From positions 1 through 21,773 of the forward strand of contig SKUI01000168.1 in assembly GCA_007122185.1 (NCBI GenBank): DNA of 21,773 bases. Reading direction: 5' to 3'. The DNA comes from Rhodothermia bacterium (GTDB taxonomy: Bacteria > Bacteroidota > Rhodothermia > Balneolales > Natronogracilivirgulaceae). The notes under the pieces were generated by a model. That model had not been told where the DNA came from, did not search any database, and saw only the letters and a list, made by a program, of their open reading frames with translations. Made by a program: the position numbers and the translations under genes. This document shows positions 1 through 7,472 of the stretch, piece by piece (position 1 is the first letter of the stretch; the number at the start of each line of letters is the position of its first letter).

Positions 1-2
1 GT

Positions 3-542
3 GGAGTGAGCACGGAAGAAGATCGGGCCTTTGAGCAGGACCTGATTACGGACCCCAAGGAGCTGGCTGAACATATCATGCTGGTCGATCTGGGCCGGAA
101 TGACCTTTCCCGTGTGTGCCGGCCGGATTCGGTGGCACTTACACGTGACCGGGTCATTGAGCGGTACTCCCATGTGATGCACATAGTCTCGGATGTAAGC
201 GGTGACCTGGCAGAGGACATGACAGCTGTCGATGCACTGGAGAACTGTTTTCCGGCCGGAACCGTATCCGGCGCCCCGAAAGTACGTGCCATGCAGATTA
301 TTGACGAAATGGAACCCACAAAACGGGGACCCTATGCGGGAGCGGTCGGATACTTTGATTTTTCGGGCAATATGGATACGTGTATTGCAATTCGCACGAT
401 GGTGGTCACGAATGACACCATATACATACAGGCAGGGGCGGGTATCGTGGCGGACAGTGATCCGGACCGGGAGTATGACGAGACGGTCAACAAGGCAAGG
501 GCTCTTGTGGAGGCGTTACGCATAGCGCTCAAGCTGGAATAG
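3..542 (+). CDS. trpE: Anthranilate synthase component I, C-terminal part (5' end outside window)
   Basis: TrpE converts chorismate to anthranilate using ammonia supplied by TrpG; this is the first committed step of tryptophan synthesis. Only the last ~179 codons are present and the frame is open to the left edge, so the gene is cut by the window rather than broken. The visible part is the end of the chorismate-binding domain: [12 protein letters not shown], the [14 protein letters not shown] block, [14 protein letters not shown], and the final [18 protein letters not shown] segment carrying the acidic Mg/chorismate-binding residues. The internal GTG at base 6 is not a credible start because family similarity continues across it. 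It heads the trp genes in the window. Related enzymes (PabB, isochorismate synthases) share the fold, but the trp context makes TrpE the clear choice. Confidence 0.96.
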   Translation, partial: GVSTEEDRAFEQDLITDPKELAEHIMLVDLGRNDLSRVCRPDSVALTRDRVIERYSHVMHIVSDVSGDLAEDMTAVDALENCFPAGTVSGAPKVRAMQIIDEMEPTKRGPYAGAVGYFDFSGNMDTCIAIRTMVVTNDTIYIQAGAGIVADSDPDREYDETVNKARALVEALRIALKLE

Positions 543-593
543 TATCCAACAGAAAAAACACTTTTTAACCACAAACACTATTTGAACGAACGT

Positions 594-1637
594 ATGAGCA
601 AGCAGAATCAAACGGGACTGAATCAGGCGGGGCAGGCTCCGTCATCCACAAAGAAAACCATACTATCCGGAATTCAACCGTCCGGAAGGCTGCATCTGGG
701 CAACTATTTCGGAGCGATCCGTCAGCATCTGGATTTTCAGGAAATAGGCGATGCTTTCTATTTCATTGCCAACTATCATTCCCTCACTTCGGTGCAGGAT
801 GGCGGGCAGCTGAGGCGGTACACATTCGATGTGGCCCTCGATTACCTGGCGCTTGGCATGGATCCGCAGAAGTGTGTTTTTTTCGCCCAGAGTGATGTCC
901 CCCAGGTACTTGAGCTTGCCTGGATACTGGGAACGCTGACACCGGTGAGCATGATGGAAAAGGGGGTTTCTTACAAGGACAAGGTGGCGCAGGGGCTTCA
1001 GCCCAATATCGGTCTGTTCACCTATCCCGTGCTGCAGGCTGCAGATATTTTAATCTATCACTCGGATGTGGTTCCGGTTGGTGCTGATCAGAAACAGAAC
1101 ATTGAGATTTCCAGGGACCTGGCTGCGCGGTTCAACCGGATTTTTGACGGGGATTATCTGCGCATCCCGGAGCCGTACATTGTGGAATCCGTGGCCACCG
1201 TGCCCGGCATCGACGGCCGGAAGATGAGCAAATCCTATGACAATACCATCGACATTTTTGACAGCGGAAAGGCTTTGAAAAAGAAAGTGATGGCTGTTGT
1301 TACCGATTCCACGCCGCTGGAGGAGCCCAAGGATCCGGACAGCTGCAACGTTTACGCCCTGATCCGGCTGTTTGCCGGCGAGGAGAAAAATCGGGAGATA
1401 CGGGAGAAATACAAGTCGGGAGGATTCGGTTACGGTCATGCCAAGAAGGAACTTCTTGCGCTTATTGATGATTATTTCAGTGAAGCAAGAGCCCGGAGAG
1501 AGGAACTGGTCCGGGATCCGGACACGGTCCGGGACATGCTGCGGGAAGGCGGCAGAAAAGCCAGGGAGCGTGCCGAGACGGTTATGGAACCGGTCAGGAG
1601 CGCCGCAGGCATCGTCCGGCATTTTTCCACACAATAA
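594..1637 (+). CDS. trpS: Tryptophanyl-tRNA synthetase (class Ic)
   Basis: TrpS activates tryptophan with ATP and loads it onto tRNA-Trp in the cytoplasm. Both class I signatures are present: an HLGN version of HIGH at residues ~34-37, within SGIQPSGRLHLGN, and KMSKS at ~210-214. Other family blocks are GADQKQNIEISRDLA and YPVLQAADIL. The length of 347 aa is near the usual 330-350. The ATG at 594 is preferred over an in-frame TTG at 582. Even so, about 22 Ser/Gln-rich residues precede the point where family members normally begin (KTILSGIQPSG). No Shine-Dalgarno is visible. The gene lies 51 bp after trpE and 15 bp before trpG, so it is almost certainly cotranscribed with the biosynthetic genes. 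That placement between the two anthranilate synthase subunits is unusual. Confidence 0.97.
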   Translation: MSKQNQTGLNQAGQAPSSTKKTILSGIQPSGRLHLGNYFGAIRQHLDFQEIGDAFYFIANYHSLTSVQDGGQLRRYTFDVALDYLALGMDPQKCVFFAQSDVPQVLELAWILGTLTPVSMMEKGVSYKDKVAQGLQPNIGLFTYPVLQAADILIYHSDVVPVGADQKQNIEISRDLAARFNRIFDGDYLRIPEPYIVESVATVPGIDGRKMSKSYDNTIDIFDSGKALKKKVMAVVTDSTPLEEPKDPDSCNVYALIRLFAGEEKNREIREKYKSGGFGYGHAKKELLALIDDYFSEARARREELVRDPDTVRDMLREGGRKARERAETVMEPVRSAAGIVRHFSTQ

Positions 1638-1652
1638 CCCCAGTGTCGACAC

Positions 1653-2231
1653 ATGGTACTTATCATCGACAATTACGACTCCTTTACCTATAATCTGGTG
1701 CATCTTATAGCCCGGCATACCGATTCATACCGGGTGATCCGCAATGACAGGATTGGTGTGGACGAGGTGAGAAAACTTGAACCTGATAAAATCCTGATCT
1801 CTCCGGGTCCGGGCAGGCCGGAAGATGCCGGCATAACCGTTTCGCTCATCCGGGAACTGGGAGCCGAAATCCCCATCCTTGGTGTCTGCCTTGGGCATCA
1901 AGCCATAGGTTACGCCTTTGGAGCCAGTGTGGTCTCCGCGCCATCCCTCATGCACGGGAAGACTTCGTGCATAATGCATGATGGACATACGATTTACAAG
2001 GATGTTCCTCAATCCTTTACTGCTACCCGGTATCATTCCCTGGTTCTTGAGGAGTCAACGATCCCGGATAAATTCGAGGTTACATCGCGAAGCGAAGACG
2101 GGGTGGTCATGGGTATCCGGCATGCCGTCTATCCACTGGAAGGAATCCAGTTTCATCCGGAAAGCATACTGACTGTAGAAGGACCGCGACTTATCCAGAA
2201 CTGGATGGTGCGGGAAACCATCAATCAATAA
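1653..2231 (+). CDS. trpG: Anthranilate synthase component II (glutamine amidotransferase)
   Basis: TrpG hydrolyses glutamine and channels the ammonia to TrpE. It is a stand-alone class I glutamine amidotransferase of 192 aa, the normal size. It starts IIDNYDSFTYNL and carries the oxyanion block SPGPGRPEDAG (~50-60). The nucleophile is Cys79 in GVCLGHQAIG, and the His168/Glu170 pair is in GIQFHPES. TrpG cannot be separated from PabA by sequence alone, and one protein often serves both pathways. Its position 8 bp before trpD and after trpE/trpS supports a tryptophan role. The start follows trpS by 15 bp. Confidence 0.95.
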   Translation: MVLIIDNYDSFTYNLVHLIARHTDSYRVIRNDRIGVDEVRKLEPDKILISPGPGRPEDAGITVSLIRELGAEIPILGVCLGHQAIGYAFGASVVSAPSLMHGKTSCIMHDGHTIYKDVPQSFTATRYHSLVLEESTIPDKFEVTSRSEDGVVMGIRHAVYPLEGIQFHPESILTVEGPRLIQNWMVRETINQ

Positions 2232-2239
2232 AATTGTAA

Positions 2240-3274
2240 ATGGGAGAATTCACTTACATATTACAAAAAATATCGGCCGGTGATGAGCTTTTGCCGGAGG
2301 AAGCGAAGTATGCGCTGCGCGAGATAATCACCGGGAATGTGTCCCCGGCACGGATAGCGGCATTTTTGTATGGCATGAGTTGCAAGGGTGAGACCGTGAC
2401 CGAGCTGACCGCATTTGTGGATGTCATGCGGGAAGCTGCGGTTGCCGTTGAAGTGGACACGGAATCGGCGATTGATCTGTGCGGTACGGGCGGGGATCAT
2501 TCCGGTACGTTCAACATATCCACTGCTGCCATGTTCGTGGCTGCCGGGGCTGATGTACCGGTACTGAAGCACGGTAATGCGGGGGTATCGAGCAGGAGCG
2601 GCAGTTTCGATGTATTGCGATGCCTGGGTGTTCAACCGGACCTGAACAAGGATAAGGTGGAAAACTGCTTCAGGGAAACGGGAATAGCTTTCATGTTTGC
2701 CCCGCTTTTCCATCCCGCCATGGCTCATGTGATGCCTGTGCGAAAGGAATTGGGGATGCGGACCTTTTTTAACATAATGGGCCCCATGCTTAATCCGGCT
2801 GGAGTCCGCCGCCAGATGATAGGGGCGTTCAGTCGTGAGACAGCTGAAAACATTATCCGGATACTTGCCAATCTGAATACGGAATTTGCCTATGCGGTCC
2901 ATGCCGATGATGGTCTGGATGAATTTTCAACCACAGCCCCGACGCATGTGTTTCAATTGATGAATGGCACGCTATCCAACAGTCGTGTGTTCCATGCAGG
3001 TGTGTTTGGTCTTTCGGCATCCACTCCGGAGGAGTTGCGTGGAGGGTCGCCAGAAGACAATGCGGCGATTATCAGTGCCATACTGGATGATAAGGCTACA
3101 TCTGCTCAGCGGGAGATTGTGCTGCTGAATGCCGCTTTTGCAGTACACACATCCGGTATCCATGATGATATACAGGATGCGTTTTATGCAGCGGAGGAGA
3201 GTCTGGAAGCTGGAAAGGCACGTGAAATACTGCAAAAATTCGCAACTTGTACAATGGATTTACAAAAAACCTGA
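2240..3274 (+). CDS. trpD: Anthranilate phosphoribosyltransferase
   Basis: TrpD transfers the phosphoribosyl group of PRPP to anthranilate, the second step of the pathway. At 344 aa it is full length for an unfused TrpD. The small N-terminal helical domain (~1-75) is followed by the PRPP-binding signature CGTGGDHSGTFNIST (~81-95) and the KHGN loop (~110-113). The next block reads SSRSGSFDVL where the family usually has SSxxGSADVLEALG, a mild variation. The C-terminal DELS-type motif appears as GLDEFSTTAPT. It begins 8 bp after trpG. It is followed by a 248-bp gap before trpC, which is large for this operon. Confidence 0.96.
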   Translation: MGEFTYILQKISAGDELLPEEAKYALREIITGNVSPARIAAFLYGMSCKGETVTELTAFVDVMREAAVAVEVDTESAIDLCGTGGDHSGTFNISTAAMFVAAGADVPVLKHGNAGVSSRSGSFDVLRCLGVQPDLNKDKVENCFRETGIAFMFAPLFHPAMAHVMPVRKELGMRTFFNIMGPMLNPAGVRRQMIGAFSRETAENIIRILANLNTEFAYAVHADDGLDEFSTTAPTHVFQLMNGTLSNSRVFHAGVFGLSASTPEELRGGSPEDNAAIISAILDDKATSAQREIVLLNAAFAVHTSGIHDDIQDAFYAAEESLEAGKAREILQKFATCTMDLQKT

Positions 3275-3522
3275 TATGAATAGCTTTTTTTTGCATGAAA
3301 CGAACAGGACAGCTTCCGGCTGACACACAGAGCATGTTAACATCCTGTCATGTGTGATCATTCTGACCTTAGAACCGTAGATCACGAAGTGCCCAGTGAA
3401 ACGCGTAAGCGAAATCGAAATTGATTAAAAAAATGAAATGCGATTGTATAGCCGGAATGATGGAATCACGGATTCGACCTTTCAGACGAAAATAAGAAGG
3501 CTTTGAAAAAGAGTATGATGTT
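3275..3522. other. 248-bp trpD-trpC intergenic region with a small palindrome
   Basis: This is the longest non-coding gap in the window. It holds a perfect 10-bp palindrome, ATGTTAACAT, at 3334-3343. Around it are imperfect outer arms: ACAGGA at 3304-3309 against TCCTGT at 3343-3348 (sharing one base with the palindrome), and ACACA/TGTGT further out. It could be an operator or an RNA hairpin feeding an internal promoter for trpCFBA. No TAnnTTTG promoter, tryptophan-rich leader peptide or U-tract terminator was seen. Three short ORFs (15-24 codons) occur here but have nothing to support them. Confidence 0.3.
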
Positions 3523-4350
3523 ATGACTGGAAACAAGATACTAAACACCATTGTAGTCCGGACGAGCGAAGATTTGGCCGTACGGAAGCGGCTTGTTTCG
3601 GAGCATGATCTTCGTTCTTTTGAAGGATATCACCATCCAAGAAGGGATTTTGGGTCGGCCCTTGTTACGTCCGGCAGTGTTTCGGTGATAGCTGAGATAA
3701 AAAAAGCCTCTCCGTCCAAAGGAGTAATCAGAAGCGATTTCAATGCAGTGAGCATTGCAAGATCATATGAGAGGCATGGGGCTTCCGCGGTTTCCGTGCT
3801 GACCGATGAACCCTTTTTCCAGGGATCCCTGTCTTACATGCGGGATGTTTCATCCGTGTCGGGGATCCCGGTACTGCGAAAGGATTTTATCATAGATCCA
3901 TATCAAATTACTGAAGCTCGTGCCTACGGAGCCGATGCGGTGCTGCTTATCGTGAGGTTACTGGACAACAGCCAGCTGAATGAATTGCATACCGCCGCTG
4001 CTGAAGAAGGCCTGCAGGTGCTTACGGAGTGCTACGACAGGCAGGATTGGGATCGCCTTGATTTTGAAACGGTAAAGATCGCCGGGGTGAACAACCGCAA
4101 TCTCGATACGTTTGAGGTAGACCTTCATCGCGGGGTTTCTTTGCTGGCAACAGCACCAGATGGGGTTGTGCGCGTTTCAGAAAGCGGATTGTCCACCCGG
4201 GATGACATGGCATACCTGCAACAGCGTGGCATACACAGTGCGCTTATCGGCGAACATTTCATGCGGGCTGAAGATCCGGGTTCCGAGTTGTCAAACCTGA
4301 TCCGGGAACAACCCATCGGACAGACATCCGGCAATCATATCGGGACATAA
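3523..4350 (+). CDS. trpC: Indole-3-glycerol phosphate synthase
   Basis: TrpC closes the ring of CdRP to give indole-3-glycerol phosphate, the fourth step. The 275-aa protein is a complete TIM barrel. It has the N-terminal helix region, SVIAEIKKASPSKG (Glu58, Lys60), LRKDFIIDPYQI with catalytic Lys120, the Glu in LTEC (~169), GVNNRNLDTFEVD (~188-200) and VSESGLS (~216-222). The loop usually written LVEVHD reads LTECYD here; the Glu is retained. It is not fused to TrpF, which follows separately. Some gram-negative genomes carry two TrpC paralogues; nothing in this window speaks to that. Confidence 0.96.
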   Translation: MTGNKILNTIVVRTSEDLAVRKRLVSEHDLRSFEGYHHPRRDFGSALVTSGSVSVIAEIKKASPSKGVIRSDFNAVSIARSYERHGASAVSVLTDEPFFQGSLSYMRDVSSVSGIPVLRKDFIIDPYQITEARAYGADAVLLIVRLLDNSQLNELHTAAAEEGLQVLTECYDRQDWDRLDFETVKIAGVNNRNLDTFEVDLHRGVSLLATAPDGVVRVSESGLSTRDDMAYLQQRGIHSALIGEHFMRAEDPGSELSNLIREQPIGQTSGNHIGT

Positions 4351-4358
4351 CCACAATC

Positions 4359-4430
4359 ATGGCTTTTATTCACTTCATGGTTTTCATTGAAATTATTGCT
4401 TTGACTGCTATTATGGCTTTCATTCACAAA
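4359..4430 (+). repeat. Degenerate 18-bp tandem repeat, four units
   Basis: Four consecutive 18-bp units start at 4359, 4377, 4395 and 4413. Units 1 and 4 are closest: 14 of their first 15 bases agree, with core ATGGCTTTyATTCAC. Unit 2 starts ATGGTTTTCATTGA and unit 3, ATTGCTTTGACTGCT, is the most diverged. The period is a multiple of three, so the reading frame of the overlapping small ORF is kept. Confidence 0.6.
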
Positions 4431-4457
4431 GCGGCTGGCGAAGCAGAAAGGCTATAA
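4359..4457 (+). CDS. Candidate 32-aa hydrophobic small protein, hexapeptide-repeat built
   Basis: This short ORF begins with ATG 8 bp after the trpC stop and ends with TAA. Its first 24 codons fall into four six-residue units: MAFIHF, MVFIEI, IALTAI and MAFIHK. They are encoded by an 18-bp degenerate tandem repeat. A short charged tail (AAGEAERL) follows. The ~23-residue hydrophobic stretch ending in Lys would suit a single membrane-spanning helix. No Shine-Dalgarno is visible, but neighbouring genes lack one too. It matches nothing I know. It could equally be a chance ORF in repeated non-coding DNA; conservation is untested. Confidence 0.3.
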   Translation: MAFIHFMVFIEIIALTAIMAFIHKAAGEAERL

Positions 4458-4501
4458 CAGACAATATGTAATTATAGTAATTATACGGTACGCACCAATC
4501 T

Positions 4502-5155
4502 ATGATGAATCATTCTTTTCCAAAACTGAAAATCTGTGGAATCACCACGCTGGAAGATGCCCGCTTTGCAGCCGGTGCCTTGGCAGACTATCTGGGATTT
4601 GTATTCACAAATGAAAGTCCACGGTACATTCAACCCAGGAATGCTGCAGAGATCAGCGGCTGGATAGAAGGACCGGAAAAAGTCGGGGTATTTGTCAACC
4701 AGCACCCGGACGAGGTCAATGCAATTTCCGAACGTGTGGGGTTGGACCTGGTACAATTGCATGGTGATGAAAGTGTTACCTATGCCAAGGAGGTCCTTGC
4801 CCCGGTTGTCAAGGTGTTCAGGATCCGGACGGAGGCAGACCTGCCGGGTATCAGAAAAGAAATGAAGCAATGGAATGAGATAGCCCGCTTCTATCTTTTT
4901 GACAGCAAGAATGACAATATGCGCGGCGGGACAGGAGAAAGCTGGGACAGGAGTTTGATCAATGCGCTTTCTCCTGAAAAACCATTCTTCCTTGCCGGAG
5001 GTATTTCCCACGAAAATGTTGCAGAGGCCCTGGAAGCCACGGCTCCATTCGGCATCGATCTCTCCAGCAGCCTGGAGGCTTCGCCGGGAATAAAGGATTT
5101 AGACAAAATGCAATCCTTTTTTGATAAGTGGAATGAATTAAGAGATCATTTTTGA
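4502..5155 (+). CDS. trpF: Phosphoribosylanthranilate isomerase
   Basis: TrpF performs the Amadori rearrangement of phosphoribosylanthranilate to CdRP, the third step. The 217-aa protein has the normal length and TIM-barrel motifs: KICGIT with the catalytic Cys12, GFVFTNESPRYI (~32-43), VGVFVNQ, LVQLHGDE (~83-90), the catalytic Asp134 in LFDSK, GGTGESWDRS and the phosphate-binding FLAGGISHENV. The C-terminal GIDLSSSLEASPGIKD is also typical. Two ATG codons are adjacent (4502 and 4505) and either could be the start. The 151-bp upstream gap contains the 18-bp repeat. Confidence 0.95.
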   Translation: MMNHSFPKLKICGITTLEDARFAAGALADYLGFVFTNESPRYIQPRNAAEISGWIEGPEKVGVFVNQHPDEVNAISERVGLDLVQLHGDESVTYAKEVLAPVVKVFRIRTEADLPGIRKEMKQWNEIARFYLFDSKNDNMRGGTGESWDRSLINALSPEKPFFLAGGISHENVAEALEATAPFGIDLSSSLEASPGIKDLDKMQSFFDKWNELRDHF

Positions 5156-5171
5156 AACACATATAAACCAT

Positions 5172-5231
5172 ATGGCTCATATCCCTAATTATAACAAGCA
5201 AAGTGTTACCAGTAAATTCAAAAAGCAGTAA
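5172..5231 (+). CDS. Candidate 19-aa leader ORF overlapping the trpB start
   Basis: A 19-codon ORF (beginning MAHIPNYNK, ending KFKKQ) starts 16 bp after the trpF stop. It ends in TAA whose last A is the first base of the trpB ATG (TAATG), a layout typical of translational coupling. It is basic, contains no Trp, and so is not a classical attenuator peptide. A chance ORF in a 75-bp gap is quite possible. The exact stop/start overlap is the only evidence. Confidence 0.2.
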   Translation: MAHIPNYNKQSVTSKFKKQ

Positions 5232-6478
5232 TGGATATAGAAAATAAAATAGATTCCCGATTCGATTCCTTACCTGACAACAGGGGTTTTTACGGCAAGT
5301 TCGGTGGGCGATATGTGCCTGAGATTCTCATACCAGCCCTGGATGAACTTGCAAAAGCTTTCTTTTCAGCCCGGGAGGATCCGGATTTCCAGCAGCTTTT
5401 CAGCTCCCTGCTCCATGAATATGTTGGACGGGAAACGCCGCTTACCTATGCCGGAAGGCTGAGTGAGCATTTCGGGAAAGCCCGGATCTACTTGAAGCGT
5501 GAAGACCTTTGCCATACGGGCGCGCACAAGATCAACAATGCAATCGGACAGGTGCTTCTTGCCAGGAGAATGGGAAAAACCCGGATCATAGCAGAAACAG
5601 GGGCCGGTCAGCATGGTGTGGCCACGGCAACAGTATGTGCCTATTTTGGCATGAAATGCATCATTTACATGGGTGCAGAGGATATTGTCCGCCAGAAGCT
5701 CAATGTGGACCGGATGCGCCTGCTCGGCGCCGAAGTACGCCCGGTGGAATCCGGGGCAAAAACACTGAGCAATGCCATCAATGAAGCCATTCGTGACTGG
5801 GTCGGCAATGTGGAAGACACATTCTATATTATCGGCTCGGCAGTAGGGCCGCATCCCTACCCCATGATGGTACGGGAGTTCCAGTCAGTGATTGGCAAAG
5901 AAACCATTGACCAATCTCTGGAGCAGGAGGGGCGACTTCCGGATTATGTTCTGGCATGCGTGGGTGGGGGATCGAATGCCATAGGCATGTTCCATCCCAT
6001 GCTGTCTTATGAAAATGTCCGCCTGTATGGAATAGAAGCAGCAGGAGAAGGAGTCCAAACCTCCCGACACGCTGCCACACTTTCCGGCGGGCTTCCGGGG
6101 ATATTGCACGGATCCCTGAGCTACCTGCTTCAGACACAGTACGGGCAGATTGCAGAAGCGCATTCTGTAAGTGCCGGTCTCGATTATCCTGGAGTAGGTC
6201 CCGAACATTCGTTTCTAAGGGACTCCGGGAGGGTTTCCTATGCTGCGGTTACGGACGGTGACGCTCTGGACGGGGTGCGGCTGCTTTCTTCCAAAGAGGG
6301 GATTATTCCGGCTTTGGAAACGGCTCATGCCATCGCCTATCTGAATACCATGATGCCCAATACACAACCTGATGAATTCGTGGTGATCAACTGTTCCGGC
6401 CGCGGTGACAAAGACATGGAAACCATCTCAAAATTCATGAACCGAAGGTCACGAATTAACAAAATTATAAACAGATGA
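5231..6478 (+). CDS. trpB: Tryptophan synthase beta chain
   Basis: TrpB is the PLP enzyme that condenses indole, tunnelled from TrpA, with serine to give tryptophan. The 415-aa protein shows [13 protein letters not shown] near the start, PLP lysine Lys100 in [10 protein letters not shown], catalytic Glu122 in AETGAGQHG, the phosphate-cradle GGGSNAIG (~245-252), [12 protein letters not shown] and the closing SGRGDKD. These features mark the classical TrpB1 type that pairs with TrpA, not the stand-alone TrpB2. About 13 basic residues extend past the usual C-terminus. The start overlaps the stop of a 19-codon ORF. trpA follows after only 4 bp. Confidence 0.97.
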   Translation: MDIENKIDSRFDSLPDNRGFYGKFGGRYVPEILIPALDELAKAFFSAREDPDFQQLFSSLLHEYVGRETPLTYAGRLSEHFGKARIYLKREDLCHTGAHKINNAIGQVLLARRMGKTRIIAETGAGQHGVATATVCAYFGMKCIIYMGAEDIVRQKLNVDRMRLLGAEVRPVESGAKTLSNAINEAIRDWVGNVEDTFYIIGSAVGPHPYPMMVREFQSVIGKETIDQSLEQEGRLPDYVLACVGGGSNAIGMFHPMLSYENVRLYGIEAAGEGVQTSRHAATLSGGLPGILHGSLSYLLQTQYGQIAEAHSVSAGLDYPGVGPEHSFLRDSGRVSYAAVTDGDALDGVRLLSSKEGIIPALETAHAIAYLNTMMPNTQPDEFVVINCSGRGDKDMETISKFMNRRSRINKIINR

Positions 6479-6482
6479 TATA

Positions 6483-7316
6483 ATGAGTAAGAAAGGAAGA
6501 ATTGGAAGACTTTTTGAAACCAAAGCCGGACATGAGAAAATTATGAGTCTGTTCCTGACCGCTGGTTATCCGGATCCGTCGAAAACGGTGGAGCTGGTCA
6601 GGGAACTGGAAGCATCTGGTGCCGACATATTGGAGCTGGGCATGCCTTTCAGCGATCCACTGGCTGATGGACCAACGATACAGTACGCCAGTAAGGTTGC
6701 TCTCGAGCAAGGTGTAAACCTGGATTCCATTTTTGGCATGATCAAGGAGATCCGAAAGAGCTCACAGATACCCATTGTGCTGATGGGCTACATTAATCCC
6801 GTTTTACAATACGGACTGGACGCTTTTTTTTGCAAAGCCAAAACATCGGACGCAGATGGCATCATCCTTCCGGATGTTCCACCGGGAGAATTCCCGGAAA
6901 TCGATGATCTCTGTCACAAGCATGGCATCGACACGATATACCTTGTGGCACCTAACACATCCGACAGGAGGATGCAGGAAATTGACAGGGCCAGCCGGGG
7001 ATTTGTCTATTGCGTGTCGGTCACAGGAGTCACCGGCGCGCGCGCCGGGGACGAGGTAAGCCGCTCGGTTTCCGGGTTCATCCAGAGGGTTCGCAAAAAC
7101 GTAACCCGAAACCCGGTCCTTGTCGGATTCGGGATCCGGTCCCATGCTGACGCCATGGCCGTTTCAAGTGAAGCGGATGGTTTTATTGTCGGCAGTGCGC
7201 TGATTGATTACATTCGCGGTATCTATCCCGGCCCGGACTGGATCAAAAAGACAGGTGATTTTGTGCGGGAGCTGAAATACGGATCACAGATACGCGAAAA
7301 ATCACCTCATCCGTAA
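6483..7316 (+). CDS. trpA: Tryptophan synthase alpha chain
   Basis: TrpA cleaves indole-3-glycerol phosphate to indole and glyceraldehyde 3-phosphate and feeds indole to TrpB. The 277-aa protein carries LTAGYPDP, catalytic Glu51 and Asp62 in ELGMPFSDPLADGPTIQ, ILPDVPPGE (~126-134), VSVTGVTGAR (~179-188) and the phosphate-binding VGFGIR. Length and motifs are normal. It begins 4 bp after trpB and is the last trp gene. No obvious U-tract terminator is visible in the 156 bp that follow. Confidence 0.97.
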   Translation: MSKKGRIGRLFETKAGHEKIMSLFLTAGYPDPSKTVELVRELEASGADILELGMPFSDPLADGPTIQYASKVALEQGVNLDSIFGMIKEIRKSSQIPIVLMGYINPVLQYGLDAFFCKAKTSDADGIILPDVPPGEFPEIDDLCHKHGIDTIYLVAPNTSDRRMQEIDRASRGFVYCVSVTGVTGARAGDEVSRSVSGFIQRVRKNVTRNPVLVGFGIRSHADAMAVSSEADGFIVGSALIDYIRGIYPGPDWIKKTGDFVRELKYGSQIREKSPHP

Positions 7317-7472
7317 GATTCCGCAAGACCAATATGTGCAGAATTACTGAATCATCATGTCCAAAGAGCCAGTAGGTCGAAGTATTCACCTGATATCATA
7401 AATGACAGGCACATTTCGTTATCCACCAGACCATTCAACTGATCCCGCAACATATTAGTGACCATTTTGCCC

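Noticed and set aside
582..593. TTG start for trpS four codons upstream of the ATG
   Set aside because: The ATG at 594 is the more usual start and the extension matches nothing; the same logic rejects GTG 7458 for the lipoprotein and TTG 11188 for cydD.
1050..1718. 222-codon - strand frame spanning trpS and the trpG start
   Set aside because: It crosses two well-supported genes on the other strand and has no domain.
3276..3495. Three short ORFs (15, 24 and 20 codons) in the trpD-trpC gap
   Set aside because: Short ORFs are expected by chance at this size. None is Trp-rich, repeated, or coupled to a neighbouring start.
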